DNA of 50,145 nt from Clostridiales bacterium (GTDB lineage: Bacteria > Bacillota_E > Sulfobacillia > Sulfobacillales > JAIMBI01), in assembly GCA_027318915.1 (NCBI GenBank), contig DAHVOH010000016.1, positions 1 to 50,145 on the forward strand. The letters are read 5' to 3'. Shown here one piece after another: positions 42,146-50,145 of the stretch (within the stretch, counting starts at the first letter, position 1; each line of letters begins with the position of its first letter). The notes beneath the pieces are model-generated. The model was not told the DNA's origin, did no database searches, and saw only the letters and a list, made by a program, of their open reading frames with translations. The position numbers were made by a program, and so were the translations under genes.

Positions 42146-42242
42146 TGCCGTCCCCCTTGCCTCCCCGCGCGCTATCGCCCTGAGTCTACAGCAACCCGCG
42201 GTGTTCATGCGCGGCGCGGGCCCAATGCGCTAAGGTGAGGAC

Positions 42243-43316
42243 ATGGCAAGCATGGGGCCGCATCGTGGGCTGACCGGCCTTCTCCTGCGGGGCGGGGCCA
42301 GCCGGCGCATGGGGCGGGACAAGGGAGAGATGCGGTGGCGCGGGCAGCCGCTTTGGGAACGGCAAGTGCGACTGCTGCGGCGGGTGGCCGATCCGGTCTG
42401 GCAGGCGGTGGCGTATGGCCATGCGGCCGGGCCCGACCGGCTGGTGGACGAGGTGCCGTTTCCCGGACCGCTCGCGCCGATTGGGCGGGCGCTCCGGGCG
42501 ATGGACGGACCGTGGCTCCTGGTGTTGGCGGTGGACCTGCCGAACGTGCCCGCGATCCTGCTGGAACGTCTCTGGCAGAGCCGTGTCCGCGGCGGCGTGG
42601 TGATGGCGGGCGCCGGATCCGACGTGCAGCCGCTCTGCGCCGTCTGGCACCGCGACATGAAAGAGGCCGTCGACGCCGCGCAGCGGAGTGGGCAGCGGCG
42701 CGTGCGCGCCGCTTTGGACAGTCGGCCGTTGCGGGTTCTCCGGCTGTCCGCCCCCGACGACACCTGGATTGCCAACCTCAACACGCCGGAGGACGTTCTT
42801 CGCCACGGCGGCGTGCGTTGGCTGCAGGTGGCCGGATACTCCGGACTCGGCAAGACCACCATCCTGGCCGACGTGACCCGGCGCCTCGTCGCGGACGGTC
42901 ATGCGGTGACGGCCTGGAAGGTGACGCACCATCCCCTATTCAGTCCGGGGGGCAAAGACAGCGGACGACTGCGCGAGGCCGGCGCCGAATCGGCTTGGGT
43001 CCTGGCCGATGGGGGCGCGTGGGTGGAGGGGGCGCTTCACCTGGAGCTGGTGGTGCGCGCGGTGACGACGCCCTGGCTGCTGGTGGAGGGGGGTCGAATG
43101 TGGCCCACGCCCAAGGTGGTGCTGGGCCAAGCGGATTGGCCCGCGCACGCACCGCCGGTGACGGGCAGCGCCGGGCGCGGAGAGCCGCTGGCGCCTCTCC
43201 ATGTGGACGCCGGTCTGCCTGAGGAGAGCGCGCGGGTGGCCGACTGGATCGTCCAGCATCGGCACGGGCTCTCGACATCGTTGGAGGAGGTGGCGCGGTG
43301 GCCGCTCCTGAGGTGA
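42243..43316 (+). CDS. MobA-MobB fusion (molybdenum cofactor guanylyltransferase + GTP-binding protein)
   Basis: A 357-residue protein. Residues about 10-190 are MobA (LLRGGASRRMGRDKGEM, VDEVPFPGPLAPIGRAL, AVDLP, QPLCAVW, NLNTPEDV), which adds GMP to molybdopterin. Residues about 195-355 are MobB, opening with the P-loop VAGYSGLGKTTI and followed by DGHAVTAWKVTHH and a DSGRLREAGAESAW segment. The first MobA loop reads LLRGG, not the usual LLAGG, so an Ala that packs against the nucleotide is replaced by Arg. The fusion of the two halves, which are usually separate genes, is clear because the frame runs through. The start is ATG 42243. It overlaps moeA by 19 bases. Confidence 0.88.
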   Translation: MASMGPHRGLTGLLLRGGASRRMGRDKGEMRWRGQPLWERQVRLLRRVADPVWQAVAYGHAAGPDRLVDEVPFPGPLAPIGRALRAMDGPWLLVLAVDLPNVPAILLERLWQSRVRGGVVMAGAGSDVQPLCAVWHRDMKEAVDAAQRSGQRRVRAALDSRPLRVLRLSAPDDTWIANLNTPEDVLRHGGVRWLQVAGYSGLGKTTILADVTRRLVADGHAVTAWKVTHHPLFSPGGKDSGRLREAGAESAWVLADGGAWVEGALHLELVVRAVTTPWLLVEGGRMWPTPKVVLGQADWPAHAPPVTGSAGRGEPLAPLHVDAGLPEESARVADWIVQHRHGLSTSLEEVARWPLLR

Positions 43317-44557
43317 TTGGAATAGACGAGGCGCACCGGCGCATGGCTTCGGTGGGCGTGCCGCTCTCGTCCGTGCAGGTGCCGTTGGACGCCGCCCTGG
43401 GGCGGACGCTGGCACACAGCCTGTCGGCGCCGCAGCCGCTGCCTCCGTTTGATCGCGCCGCCATGGACGGCTACGCCGTGCGCGCCGAGGGTCTGGCGCC
43501 GGGCCAGACGTTGCCCGTAGCCGGGCGGGTGGCGGCCGGTGACGAGCCTCGCCGACTCGTGTCCGGCACGGCGCTTCGCATCCTGACCGGCGCGCCGCTG
43601 CCCTCGGGCGCCGATGCGGTGGTGGAGCAGGAGAGTGTCGAGCGGGTGGGTTCGGATGCCGTGCGCTTCTTGCGGGCGGTGCGTCCCGGATGGAACGTCA
43701 TGCGCCGGGGCCACGAGCTCCAGGCGGGCGATGCCGTGGCGGAGGCGGGGACGCGCCTGACCGCGTATCACCTCGGCTTGGCGGCCGCGCTGGGTCTGAG
43801 CCGCATCACGGTGCGGCGGCGGCCTCGAGTCGCCGTGCTCGAAACAGGAAGTGAGCTGGTCGGACCCACGACGGTCCTTCGCCCGGGCCAGATTTACGCC
43901 TCCCAGGCGGCCTTGTTCCGTGCGCTGCTGATGAGCTACGGCGCTCGTGTGGTGGGGCGCGGGCGCGTTCCCGACCGGCTGGAGGCGGTGGTGGCGGCGC
44001 TTCGGGAGGCGGCGGCGCGAGCCGACTTGGTGATTGTCACGGGGGGCGTGTCGGTCGGGGACTTGGATTTCGTCCCCGCCGCGCTGGAGGAGGCGGGGCG
44101 GCTGTTGTTCTGGCGCGTGGCCATGCATCCGGGACGGGCCGCGGCGTTCGGCACGGTGGGAGCAAGCGCCGTACTGGCATTGTCCGGCAACCCCGGTGCC
44201 GCGGTGACGTCGTGGCTCGTGCTGGGCGGGCCCTGGTGGGCCCACTGGCATGGCGGGCGCCCGGTGGAGCGCTGGACCCGTGACCAGCTGGTGGACGGGT
44301 TTGCCAAACCGAGCCGGGAGACGCGGCTGGTCCGCGTGCGGCGCGCGGTCGGCGGCGTCACGGCGGACGTGGCGCAGGGGGCCGACGTGCTGACGGCCTA
44401 CCTGGATGCCGATGGCTTTGCGGTCCTGCCGGCGGGATCCGGACCCATCGCTCCAGGCGAGACGGTGGACGTGTGGCAGCCGGGGGGCATGGGCGGCCGC
44501 GCGCCCCGCTGGGTGGGACCGGACGGCGGCGGGCCCGTCTGGAGCGGTCCGGGCTAG
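43298..44557 (+). CDS. moeA: Molybdopterin molybdenumtransferase MoeA
   Basis: A 419-residue enzyme that inserts molybdate into adenylated molybdopterin. Signatures: LPPFDRAAMDGYAVRA (about 48-63), GTALRILTGAPLPSGADAVVEQE, the MoCF-domain VAVLETGSELV, and VIVTGGVSVGDLDFVPAAL with LALSGNPGAAVTSW. Domain order is the usual MoeA N-linker, MoCF and C-terminal domains. The start is GTG 43298 inside the end of the mobA-mobB gene; coupling is likely. The C-terminal 30 residues are Gly/Pro-rich and look like an extra tail. Confidence 0.93.
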   Translation: MAAPEVIGIDEAHRRMASVGVPLSSVQVPLDAALGRTLAHSLSAPQPLPPFDRAAMDGYAVRAEGLAPGQTLPVAGRVAAGDEPRRLVSGTALRILTGAPLPSGADAVVEQESVERVGSDAVRFLRAVRPGWNVMRRGHELQAGDAVAEAGTRLTAYHLGLAAALGLSRITVRRRPRVAVLETGSELVGPTTVLRPGQIYASQAALFRALLMSYGARVVGRGRVPDRLEAVVAALREAAARADLVIVTGGVSVGDLDFVPAALEEAGRLLFWRVAMHPGRAAAFGTVGASAVLALSGNPGAAVTSWLVLGGPWWAHWHGGRPVERWTRDQLVDGFAKPSRETRLVRVRRAVGGVTADVAQGADVLTAYLDADGFAVLPAGSGPIAPGETVDVWQPGGMGGRAPRWVGPDGGGPVWSGPG

Positions 44558-44704
44558 AGGGTGCCTCGCTCCCTGTGGGTCCAGGTCTTGAGCCGCTGTG
44601 CCGACGGTCCTTCGGCCGGGCCGCCGCGATCCGTCCTGCCGGCGTTGCGGGTCCGGCACTGACCGGGGGGCGAGGGAGGAGACGCGGTGGGGCGCCGACC
44701 CGAC

Positions 44705-45814
44705 TCAGAACCCGCCCAGATACGACCCGAAGTAGGCGTTTTCGGGGTAGCCGCGCTGCTCCCAGAACCCCAGCCGGTCGTCGGTGGCGAGCTGGATTTG
44801 GACCAGCCATTTGATGGACTTGTATCCATACATGTTGGGCACCAGAAGCCGGACGGGAAACCCCTGCGAGACGGGAAGCGGCTGGCCGTCCATGGTGGAG
44901 GCCATGACGGGCTGGTATTGGTGGATTTGGGTGGCGCTCATGGATTCCGTGTACACACCGTCGCCGGAGAGGAACAGCACCCAGGGAAACTGTTTGGGGT
45001 CCCATCCCTGACCCAGCAGAAACCCCTCCAGGTTGACGCCGGTGACCCGCACGCCCGGCACCGACCAGCCGGTGACACAGCGGAACGTATAGGTGAAGGC
45101 CGTCTTGGGCAGGCGGTCCCACTCCGCAAACGTCCACTGCCGGCGGGTGTCTCCCGCCAGCAGCGTGAGCCGCCAGGCGTCGCGGGCAATGTGGGGATAG
45201 CCGTCCACGACGGTGTAGGGCACGAACCCGGGCAGAGCGCCTGAGTTTTGGGCGAGGCCGCCGAGCCGGCCGAGCGTCCGCCCGGCCACCACCCGGGTCA
45301 GGGAGGGAAGTGCCAGCGCGGCGGGCACGGCCACCACGGCGGCGCCGGCCCAGCGCAGCACGCTGCGCCGCGACATTCGGTAGCGCTGCCAGGGAACCCG
45401 CGCCGCCTCCGGCGCGCGCCGGGCCTTCACCGGCCAGGCGGCCACGAGATGCCAGAGGCTCCAGACGATGAAGGCGGCGGCAAACCCGGCATGGCCCACG
45501 GTGGCCAGCGAGCGGGTCCAGGAGGGTCCGACCAACAGACCGGCGCCGGTCACACCCAGCATGATCAGGAAAAAGAAGGCCCAGCGGGTGTACGGCGGCG
45601 AGTCGGCGCGCTTGCCCACCCAGGGGAAGAAACCGGTGGACCAACCGACCAAGGCGACGGTGTACAGGATGCCGCCCCATTCGTGGACCGCCTGGTCGGC
45701 CGGCAGCAAGGGCCCGAGGGCGCTTCGCCACGCGGTCAGGTAGAGACCGAGCCCGGTCACCACCAGAAGGCCCACCACCAAAACATGGCGCCAGTGGCGC
45801 CGACGAAACGTCAT
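44705..45814 (-). CDS. Fused cytochrome b-type membrane domain and YedY/sulfite-oxidase-like molybdopterin oxidoreductase
   Basis: A 369-residue protein starting at ATG 45814 behind AAAGGAG. Residues about 8-130 form four membrane helices with His residues (for example H44, H108, H122) suited to heme b ligation. Next comes an internal SRRSVLRWAGAA (148-159), a twin-arginine-like motif before a fifth hydrophobic stretch. The C-terminal half (about 195-365) resembles the molybdopterin domain of YedY/MsrP and sulfite oxidase: TFAEWDRLPKTAFTYTFRCVTGWSVPGV with the Mo-ligand Cys246, GVNLEGFLL, and PVRLLVPNMYGYKSIKWLVQIQL. It would pass electrons from the quinone pool through heme to a periplasmic-side Mo site, perhaps to reduce oxidised protein or S-oxides. 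It is adjacent and convergent to the Mo-cofactor genes. Confidence 0.83.
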   Translation of the reverse strand: MTFRRRHWRHVLVVGLLVVTGLGLYLTAWRSALGPLLPADQAVHEWGGILYTVALVGWSTGFFPWVGKRADSPPYTRWAFFFLIMLGVTGAGLLVGPSWTRSLATVGHAGFAAAFIVWSLWHLVAAWPVKARRAPEAARVPWQRYRMSRRSVLRWAGAAVVAVPAALALPSLTRVVAGRTLGRLGGLAQNSGALPGFVPYTVVDGYPHIARDAWRLTLLAGDTRRQWTFAEWDRLPKTAFTYTFRCVTGWSVPGVRVTGVNLEGFLLGQGWDPKQFPWVLFLSGDGVYTESMSATQIHQYQPVMASTMDGQPLPVSQGFPVRLLVPNMYGYKSIKWLVQIQLATDDRLGFWEQRGYPENAYFGSYLGGF

Positions 45815-46104
45815 GGCGCGTCTCCTTTCCCCGGCCGGGCGTTTCGGCACACCCCGCGCTTTCCTCTGGTGTTACACCTCCTGTGGCGGGGACGCCAGAG
45901 GGAACGGCCCGTCGCCGGAGATTTTGTCCAGAGGCTCCCGACGGCGGGCCGAGACCTGCCCGCTTGAGGCGACGAGAGCGCATCCCGGCCGGCCGTGGAG
46001 CGCGCCGGCCGCCTCGGCGTCCGGTCGCGGGGCCGGGTCTCAGCGCGTTCGGAGCCCCCGAATTGGCTTACAATAGAGGCAATCCTATCTGAGGTGGCGA
46101 TGTC
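45815..46104. other. Divergent intergenic region before aconitase
   Basis: About 290 bp with no gene seen. TACAAT at 46069-46074 is a good -10 box for the aconitase gene, 31 bases before its ATG; the -35 (TTCGGA or CGTTCG) is poor. Confidence 0.5.
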
Positions 46105-48813
46105 ATGGCGGTGACCCAGAATCCTTTCGGCGCCCGAACGGAGCAGGCGTTTCGGGGCCAGAGCCTCACGTATTACCGGCTGGCGGCGCTCCGCTCCCTG
46201 GGCGCCATCGATCGCATGCCGATGTCCATCAAGATCCTGCTGGAGGCGTTGGTGCGCAACGTGGACGGTCACGCCGTCACCGAGCGCGATGTGGAGAACT
46301 TGGCCAAGTGGACCGGCCGCAGCGCCGGGGCCCAAGAGGTGCCGTTCAAGCCGGCGCGCGTGGTACTGCAGGACCTGACCGGGGTGCCGGCGCTGGTGGA
46401 CTTGGCCGCCATGCGCGACGCGGTGGCCGACCGCGGCGGCGACCCCCGCCGCATCAACCCCCTCATTCCGGTCGACCTGGTCGTGGACCACTCCGTGCAG
46501 GTGGACATGTTCGGCAACCCAGGCGCTTTGGCGTTTAATATGGAGCGGGAATTCCAGCGCAACCAAGAGCGCTACCGTTTTCTCCACTGGGCGCAGCAGT
46601 CGTTCGACAATCTCCGCATTGTGCCGCCGGCCACGGGCATCGTGCACCAGGTCAACCTGGAGTATCTGGCTTCGCTGGTCATGCTGCGCGACGGCGTGGT
46701 GTTTCCCGACACGGTGGTGGGAACCGACTCGCACACCACCATGATCAACGGGCTCGGCGTCCTGGGCTGGGGCGTGGGCGGCATTGAGGCGGAGGCGTCG
46801 ATGCTCGGACAGCCGTTGTACTTTCTGACCCCGGAAGTGGTGGGCTTCAAGCTCACCGGGCGCATGCCCGAGGGAGTGACCGCGACCGACCTCGCGCTGA
46901 GCGTGACGGAGATCCTCCGCCAAAAGGGCGTGGTGGGAAAGTTTGTCGAGTTCTACGGGCCGGGTCTGAGCCACATGAGTCTCGCCGACCGGGCCACCGT
47001 GGCCAACATGGCGCCGGAGTACGGCGCCACCATGGGCTACTTTCCGGCGGACGCGGAGGCGCTGCGCTATCTCCGTCTGACCGGGCGCAGCGAAGAGCAT
47101 GTGGCGTTGGTGGAGTGGTACCTGAAGGAACAGGGGTTGTTCCGCACCGACGACACGCCGGATCCGGAGTTTTCCGACACGCTGGAGCTAAACCTGGAAA
47201 CGCTGGAGCCGTCCCTGGCCGGTCCCAAGCGACCGCAGGATCGGGTGGCGCTTTCGGCCATGCAGAGCCGCTTTCGCGAAGCGCTCACGGCGCCGGTGGC
47301 GGCACGGGGCTTCGGCCAGGCCGTGGAGCATGCGGCGCGCGCCATCCCCGTACACCATCCTTCGGGGGAGACCTCCACGTTGAAGGACGGCGCTGTCGTC
47401 ATCGCCGCCATCACCAGCTGCACCAACACCTCCAATCCCACCGTCATGATGGCCGCCGGCCTCCTGGCGCAGAAAGCGGTGGCCCGGGGCCTCACGGTTC
47501 CTCCGTATGTCAAGACCAGCCTGGCGCCGGGATCGCGGGTGGTGCGGGACTATCTTGACGGCAGCGGGCTTCAGGACGCCTTGGACCAATTGGGATTTGA
47601 AGTGGTGGGGTTTGGCTGCACCACCTGCATCGGCAACAGTGGACCCCTGCCGGACGAGGTGGCGGCGGCGGTTCAAGAGGGCGATCTGACGGTGGCCGCC
47701 GTGTTGTCGGGCAATCGCAACTTCGAGGGCCGCATCCACCCCCTGGTGAAGGCCAACTACCTGGCGTCGCCGCCCTTGGTGGTGGCGTACGCCTTGGCCG
47801 GCACAGTGGACATCGACTTGACCCACGACCCGCTGGGCCACGACCGCGACGGCCGTCCGGTGTATCTCCGCGATCTCTGGCCCACGTCGGCCGAGATTCA
47901 GGCGCTGGTGGACGAGGCGATCGGCCCCGAGATGTTCCGGCACGAATACGGTCAAGTGTTCACGGCCAACGAGGAATGGAACGACATCAGCTCCCCCGCC
48001 GCCGATCGGTATCAGTGGGACCCGGATTCCACCTACATTCGCCGACCGCCGTTCTTTGACGGCTGGGTGCCCGGCGAGCATCCGCTGCACCCGATCGAAA
48101 ACGCCCGGGTGCTGGCCGTGCTGGGCGATTCCGTCACCACCGACCACATTTCCCCGGCGGGCAGCATCGCCCGGAACAGCCCGGCGGCACGCTACCTGAT
48201 GGAGCACGGCGTCGAGCCTCGGGACTTCAACTCGTACGGAGCCCGGCGGGGCAACCACGAGGTGATGATGCGGGGCACGTTCGCCAACATCCGGATTCAC
48301 AATGCCTTGACGCCCGACATCGAAGGGGGCGTGACCCGCGTGCTGCCGGACGGCGAGGTGCTGCCCATTTACGACGCCGCCATGCGGTATCAGGAGCGCG
48401 GCGTGCCGCTGGTGGTGCTGGCCGGAAAGGAGTACGGGACGGGCAGTTCGCGCGACTGGGCCGCCAAGGGACCGATGCTGCAGGGCGTTCGCGCGGTCAT
48501 CGCCGAGAGCTTCGAGCGCATCCACCGCAGCAACTTGGTGGGCATGGGGGTTCTGCCTTTGCAGCTGGAGCCGGGAGAGACCCGCGAGAGCCTGGGACTC
48601 ACGGGCGAGGAGCTGTACAGCATCCATCTGGGCGACGCCATCGAGCCCATGGCCACGGTCCCCGTCGAGGCGCGCCGCGTGGACGGATCAAGCGTCCGCT
48701 TTCTGACCACGGCCCGGCTGGACACGGCGGTGGACGCGGAGTACTTCCGCCACGGCGGCATTCTCCAGACCGTTTTGACGCATCTCGGCGCCGAGGGGGA
48801 GACGTCCGCCTGA
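46105..48813 (+). CDS. acnA: Aconitate hydratase A
   Basis: A 902-residue TCA-cycle enzyme interconverting citrate and isocitrate through a [4Fe-4S] cluster. Cluster Cys positions are in [10 protein letters not shown] and [14 protein letters not shown]. Substrate and fold motifs: [67 protein letters not shown], and [17 protein letters not shown]. The length matches the monomeric AcnA/IRP1 type. The start is ATG 46105 with GAGGTGG upstream. The sequence looks complete and intact. Confidence 0.97.
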   Translation: MAVTQNPFGARTEQAFRGQSLTYYRLAALRSLGAIDRMPMSIKILLEALVRNVDGHAVTERDVENLAKWTGRSAGAQEVPFKPARVVLQDLTGVPALVDLAAMRDAVADRGGDPRRINPLIPVDLVVDHSVQVDMFGNPGALAFNMEREFQRNQERYRFLHWAQQSFDNLRIVPPATGIVHQVNLEYLASLVMLRDGVVFPDTVVGTDSHTTMINGLGVLGWGVGGIEAEASMLGQPLYFLTPEVVGFKLTGRMPEGVTATDLALSVTEILRQKGVVGKFVEFYGPGLSHMSLADRATVANMAPEYGATMGYFPADAEALRYLRLTGRSEEHVALVEWYLKEQGLFRTDDTPDPEFSDTLELNLETLEPSLAGPKRPQDRVALSAMQSRFREALTAPVAARGFGQAVEHAARAIPVHHPSGETSTLKDGAVVIAAITSCTNTSNPTVMMAAGLLAQKAVARGLTVPPYVKTSLAPGSRVVRDYLDGSGLQDALDQLGFEVVGFGCTTCIGNSGPLPDEVAAAVQEGDLTVAAVLSGNRNFEGRIHPLVKANYLASPPLVVAYALAGTVDIDLTHDPLGHDRDGRPVYLRDLWPTSAEIQALVDEAIGPEMFRHEYGQVFTANEEWNDISSPAADRYQWDPDSTYIRRPPFFDGWVPGEHPLHPIENARVLAVLGDSVTTDHISPAGSIARNSPAARYLMEHGVEPRDFNSYGARRGNHEVMMRGTFANIRIHNALTPDIEGGVTRVLPDGEVLPIYDAAMRYQERGVPLVVLAGKEYGTGSSRDWAAKGPMLQGVRAVIAESFERIHRSNLVGMGVLPLQLEPGETRESLGLTGEELYSIHLGDAIEPMATVPVEARRVDGSSVRFLTTARLDTAVDAEYFRHGGILQTVLTHLGAEGETSA

Positions 48814-48861
48814 GGGCCGCGCGTCGAGGGCAGCGGTCTTGATACGGGGGAGGGAGTGGTG

Positions 48862-49506
48862 GTGGCCAACGCGCCGCCGGGCGGGCGGGTGACGCAATTT
48901 CCCACGCCGCGGCGCCAGCGCGGCCGGTGGCTGGTGGTGATGGTCGTGGCGGCCGGATTGGTGGGCGCCGCTCTGGTTGTGGCCAATGCCAATCAGGCGA
49001 GCCCCATCGCCGAGGCCGCCGCCTTCGCGCCGCACGGCCCGCTGACGGCGGCGGCGGCTCCCCGCGCCCTGCTGGCGTTGCGGCCGGCCACGGTGCAGGG
49101 CACCAATGTGGCCGACGCGGTGGGCATACCGCTCGAGCAGGCGATGCTGCTGGCGACGGGGAACGACACGGCGCCGGGGGGAGGGTTCCCGGGGCGCATC
49201 ACGGTGCGGCCCGACACCTCCGGCCGCGGCTACCTGGTGACCGTCGTCCTGCCGGTCCGGGTGGCGACGTTGGAGCGGGACGGCGAGATTTCGCTCGGCT
49301 GGCTGCCCGGCTTCTCCAATTTGAAGACGGGATTGCTGAGCGTGAACGTGAAGTCGGGGCAGGTGTACGGGATTCGGATGAACCCCGGCACGCACGAGGC
49401 CGTGTTTGTGTTCGACCTGGCCCGCTCGGGCCGCAACGTGGTGAGCTTGAACTGGAACGCCAACGCGGTGCTGGAACAGACCGACGGCAGTGACGCGTTC
49501 AGCTGA
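48862..49506 (+). CDS. Membrane-anchored hypothetical protein
   Basis: A protein of about 214 residues. Three consecutive in-frame GTG codons (48856, 48859, 48862) follow GGGGAGGGAG; 48862 gives the best SD spacing. A basic segment (PRRQRGR) precedes one TM helix (WLVVMVVAAGLVGAALVVA), so the remaining 170 residues are probably outside the membrane. That exported part has no Cys and is rich in beta-type segments (GYLVTVVLPVRVATLERDGEISLGWLPGF, GQVYGIRMNPGTHEAVFVFDL). I recognise no family. It follows acnA by 48 bases and may be co-transcribed with it. Confidence 0.6.
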   Translation: MANAPPGGRVTQFPTPRRQRGRWLVVMVVAAGLVGAALVVANANQASPIAEAAAFAPHGPLTAAAAPRALLALRPATVQGTNVADAVGIPLEQAMLLATGNDTAPGGGFPGRITVRPDTSGRGYLVTVVLPVRVATLERDGEISLGWLPGFSNLKTGLLSVNVKSGQVYGIRMNPGTHEAVFVFDLARSGRNVVSLNWNANAVLEQTDGSDAFS

Positions 49507-49683
49507 GTGCCGTCGGATACCGGTCAGGTCACTGGGGACACGGGCACAGGGGGCCGGCCAGGCCGGAGCTCCGGACCCCTGGCCGCCCGTGGCGTGCGGG
49601 GCAGGATGCGCCCGGGTGGCGGCCGGAACGGTCGCCCCGGCGCGGGCAACAAGGCAACAGGATGCCTGGAAAGGAACCGCGAG

Positions 49684-50145
49684 ATGTCTTTGTATATTGA
49701 CGGAGCGTGGGAGCGCCCCACGGGGGACCAGGACATCGAGGTGTTGGATCCGGCCACGGGAGCGACGGTGGGGCGGGTGCGGCGGGGGACGGCGGCCGAC
49801 GCCGTGCGGGCCGTGGAGGCGGCGGCGCGGGTCTTCTCGAGCTGGCGAGCCACTCCGGCGGATGCCCGGGCGCGCCTGTTGCGGGCCGCCGCCGCCGAGC
49901 TCCGGCAGCGGCTCGACGCACTGGCGGAACAGTTGACGCGCGAGCAGGGCAAGCCGCTGGCCGAGGCGCGCGGTGAGGTCACCCAGAGCGCCGACATGTT
50001 CGAGTGGAACGCCGAAGAGGCCAAGCGCATCTATGGCGATCTGATCCCGGCCAGCACCCCCGGCAAGCGTTTGGCGGTGCTGCGGCAGCCGGTGGGCGTG
50101 ACGGCGGCGATCACACCGTGGAACTTCCCGGCGTCGATGGTGGCG
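49684..50145 (+). CDS. Aldehyde dehydrogenase, succinate-semialdehyde dehydrogenase-like (3' end outside window)
   Basis: The first 154 codons of an NAD(P)-dependent aldehyde dehydrogenase, running off the right edge. The start is ATG 49684 behind GGAAAGGA. Visible: the N-terminal strand SLYIDGAWERPTGD, IEVLDPATGATVGRV, LTREQGKPLAEARGEV followed by FEWNAEEAKRIYGD (characteristic of the GabD/SSADH and related clades), and ITPWNFPASM with the oxyanion Asn. The catalytic Cys and Glu lie beyond the window. If it is SSADH, it would oxidise the succinic semialdehyde released by the hpa pathway, but the distance from that operon makes this only suggestive. Confidence 0.85.
   Translation, partial: MSLYIDGAWERPTGDQDIEVLDPATGATVGRVRRGTAADAVRAVEAAARVFSSWRATPADARARLLRAAAAELRQRLDALAEQLTREQGKPLAEARGEVTQSADMFEWNAEEAKRIYGDLIPASTPGKRLAVLRQPVGVTAAITPWNFPASMVA

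Noticed and set aside
44358..45983. Minus-strand frame of about 540 codons over the Mo-oxidoreductase gene
   Set aside because: Composition is Arg/Pro/Ala-rich and it is out of frame with the oxidoreductase, whose motifs and SD are clear.
1..50145. CRISPR array, rRNA or prophage genes
   Set aside because: No regularly spaced repeats, rRNA segments, integrase, terminase or capsid-like ORFs were seen.

Overview
The window is about 50 kb of high-GC bacterial chromosome. The genes show strong Shine-Dalgarno sequences, frequent GTG starts, many 4-base ATGA/GTGA stop-start overlaps, a split CpsC/CpsD-type polysaccharide kinase pair and one catabolite-repression-like (cre) operator. Together these suggest an aerobic, high-GC member of the Bacillota (for example a Sulfobacillus- or Kyrpidia-like lineage). 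That placement is inferred from gene style only; there is no rRNA or other phylogenetic marker here.

Layout. 1-4.6 kb (+): an exopolysaccharide block with an O-antigen polymerase/ligase cut by the left edge, galE, a Wzz/CpsC-type co-polymerase, a CpsD-type BY-kinase and a PHP-family phosphatase homologue that has lost most metal ligands. 4.5-6.7 kb: a GNAT acetyltransferase (-) with an unclear start, then a two-gene AbiEi/AbiEii-like toxin-antitoxin module (+). 6.9-9.4 kb: mtnA plus a class II aldolase (a probable methylthioribose/5'-deoxyadenosine salvage pair), and a 3-methyladenine glycosylase (-).

9.4-21 kb is gene-poor: about 39% has no recognisable gene. It holds a 33-residue methionine-rich ORF with a strong promoter and SD, an SDR oxidoreductase, a DUF2785 protein, two very similar oligopeptide-type binding lipoproteins without permeases, and between them an OtsA-type glycosyltransferase with a coupled 82-residue ORF. 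21-24.8 kb: an isochorismatase-fold protein lacking the nucleophilic Cys, an MFS transporter with a cre-like site upstream, surE and an orphan rbsD.

24.9-32.9 kb (+) is a compact 4-hydroxyphenylacetate (homoprotocatechuate) catabolic operon: FMN split-barrel protein, GntR/FCD regulator, DapA-like aldolase, hpaG, hpaE, hpaB, hpaD and a class II aldolase. A palindromic operator lies at its head and a strong hairpin at its end. hpaC, hpaF and hpaH are not in the window.

32.9-41.1 kb (-): a VIT/CCC1 metal transporter, a complete dTDP-L-rhamnose set (rfbA-rfbC-rfbB-rfbD), a MarR-MFS pair, and a PIG-V-like membrane glycosyltransferase with an LCP-like partner; most of this again serves the cell surface. 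41.3-45.8 kb is a molybdenum-cofactor island: fdhD (-), a mobA-mobB fusion and moeA (+), and a fused cytochrome b/molybdopterin oxidoreductase (-). 46.1-50.1 kb (+): aconitase, a small membrane-anchored protein of unknown function and an aldehyde dehydrogenase cut by the right edge.
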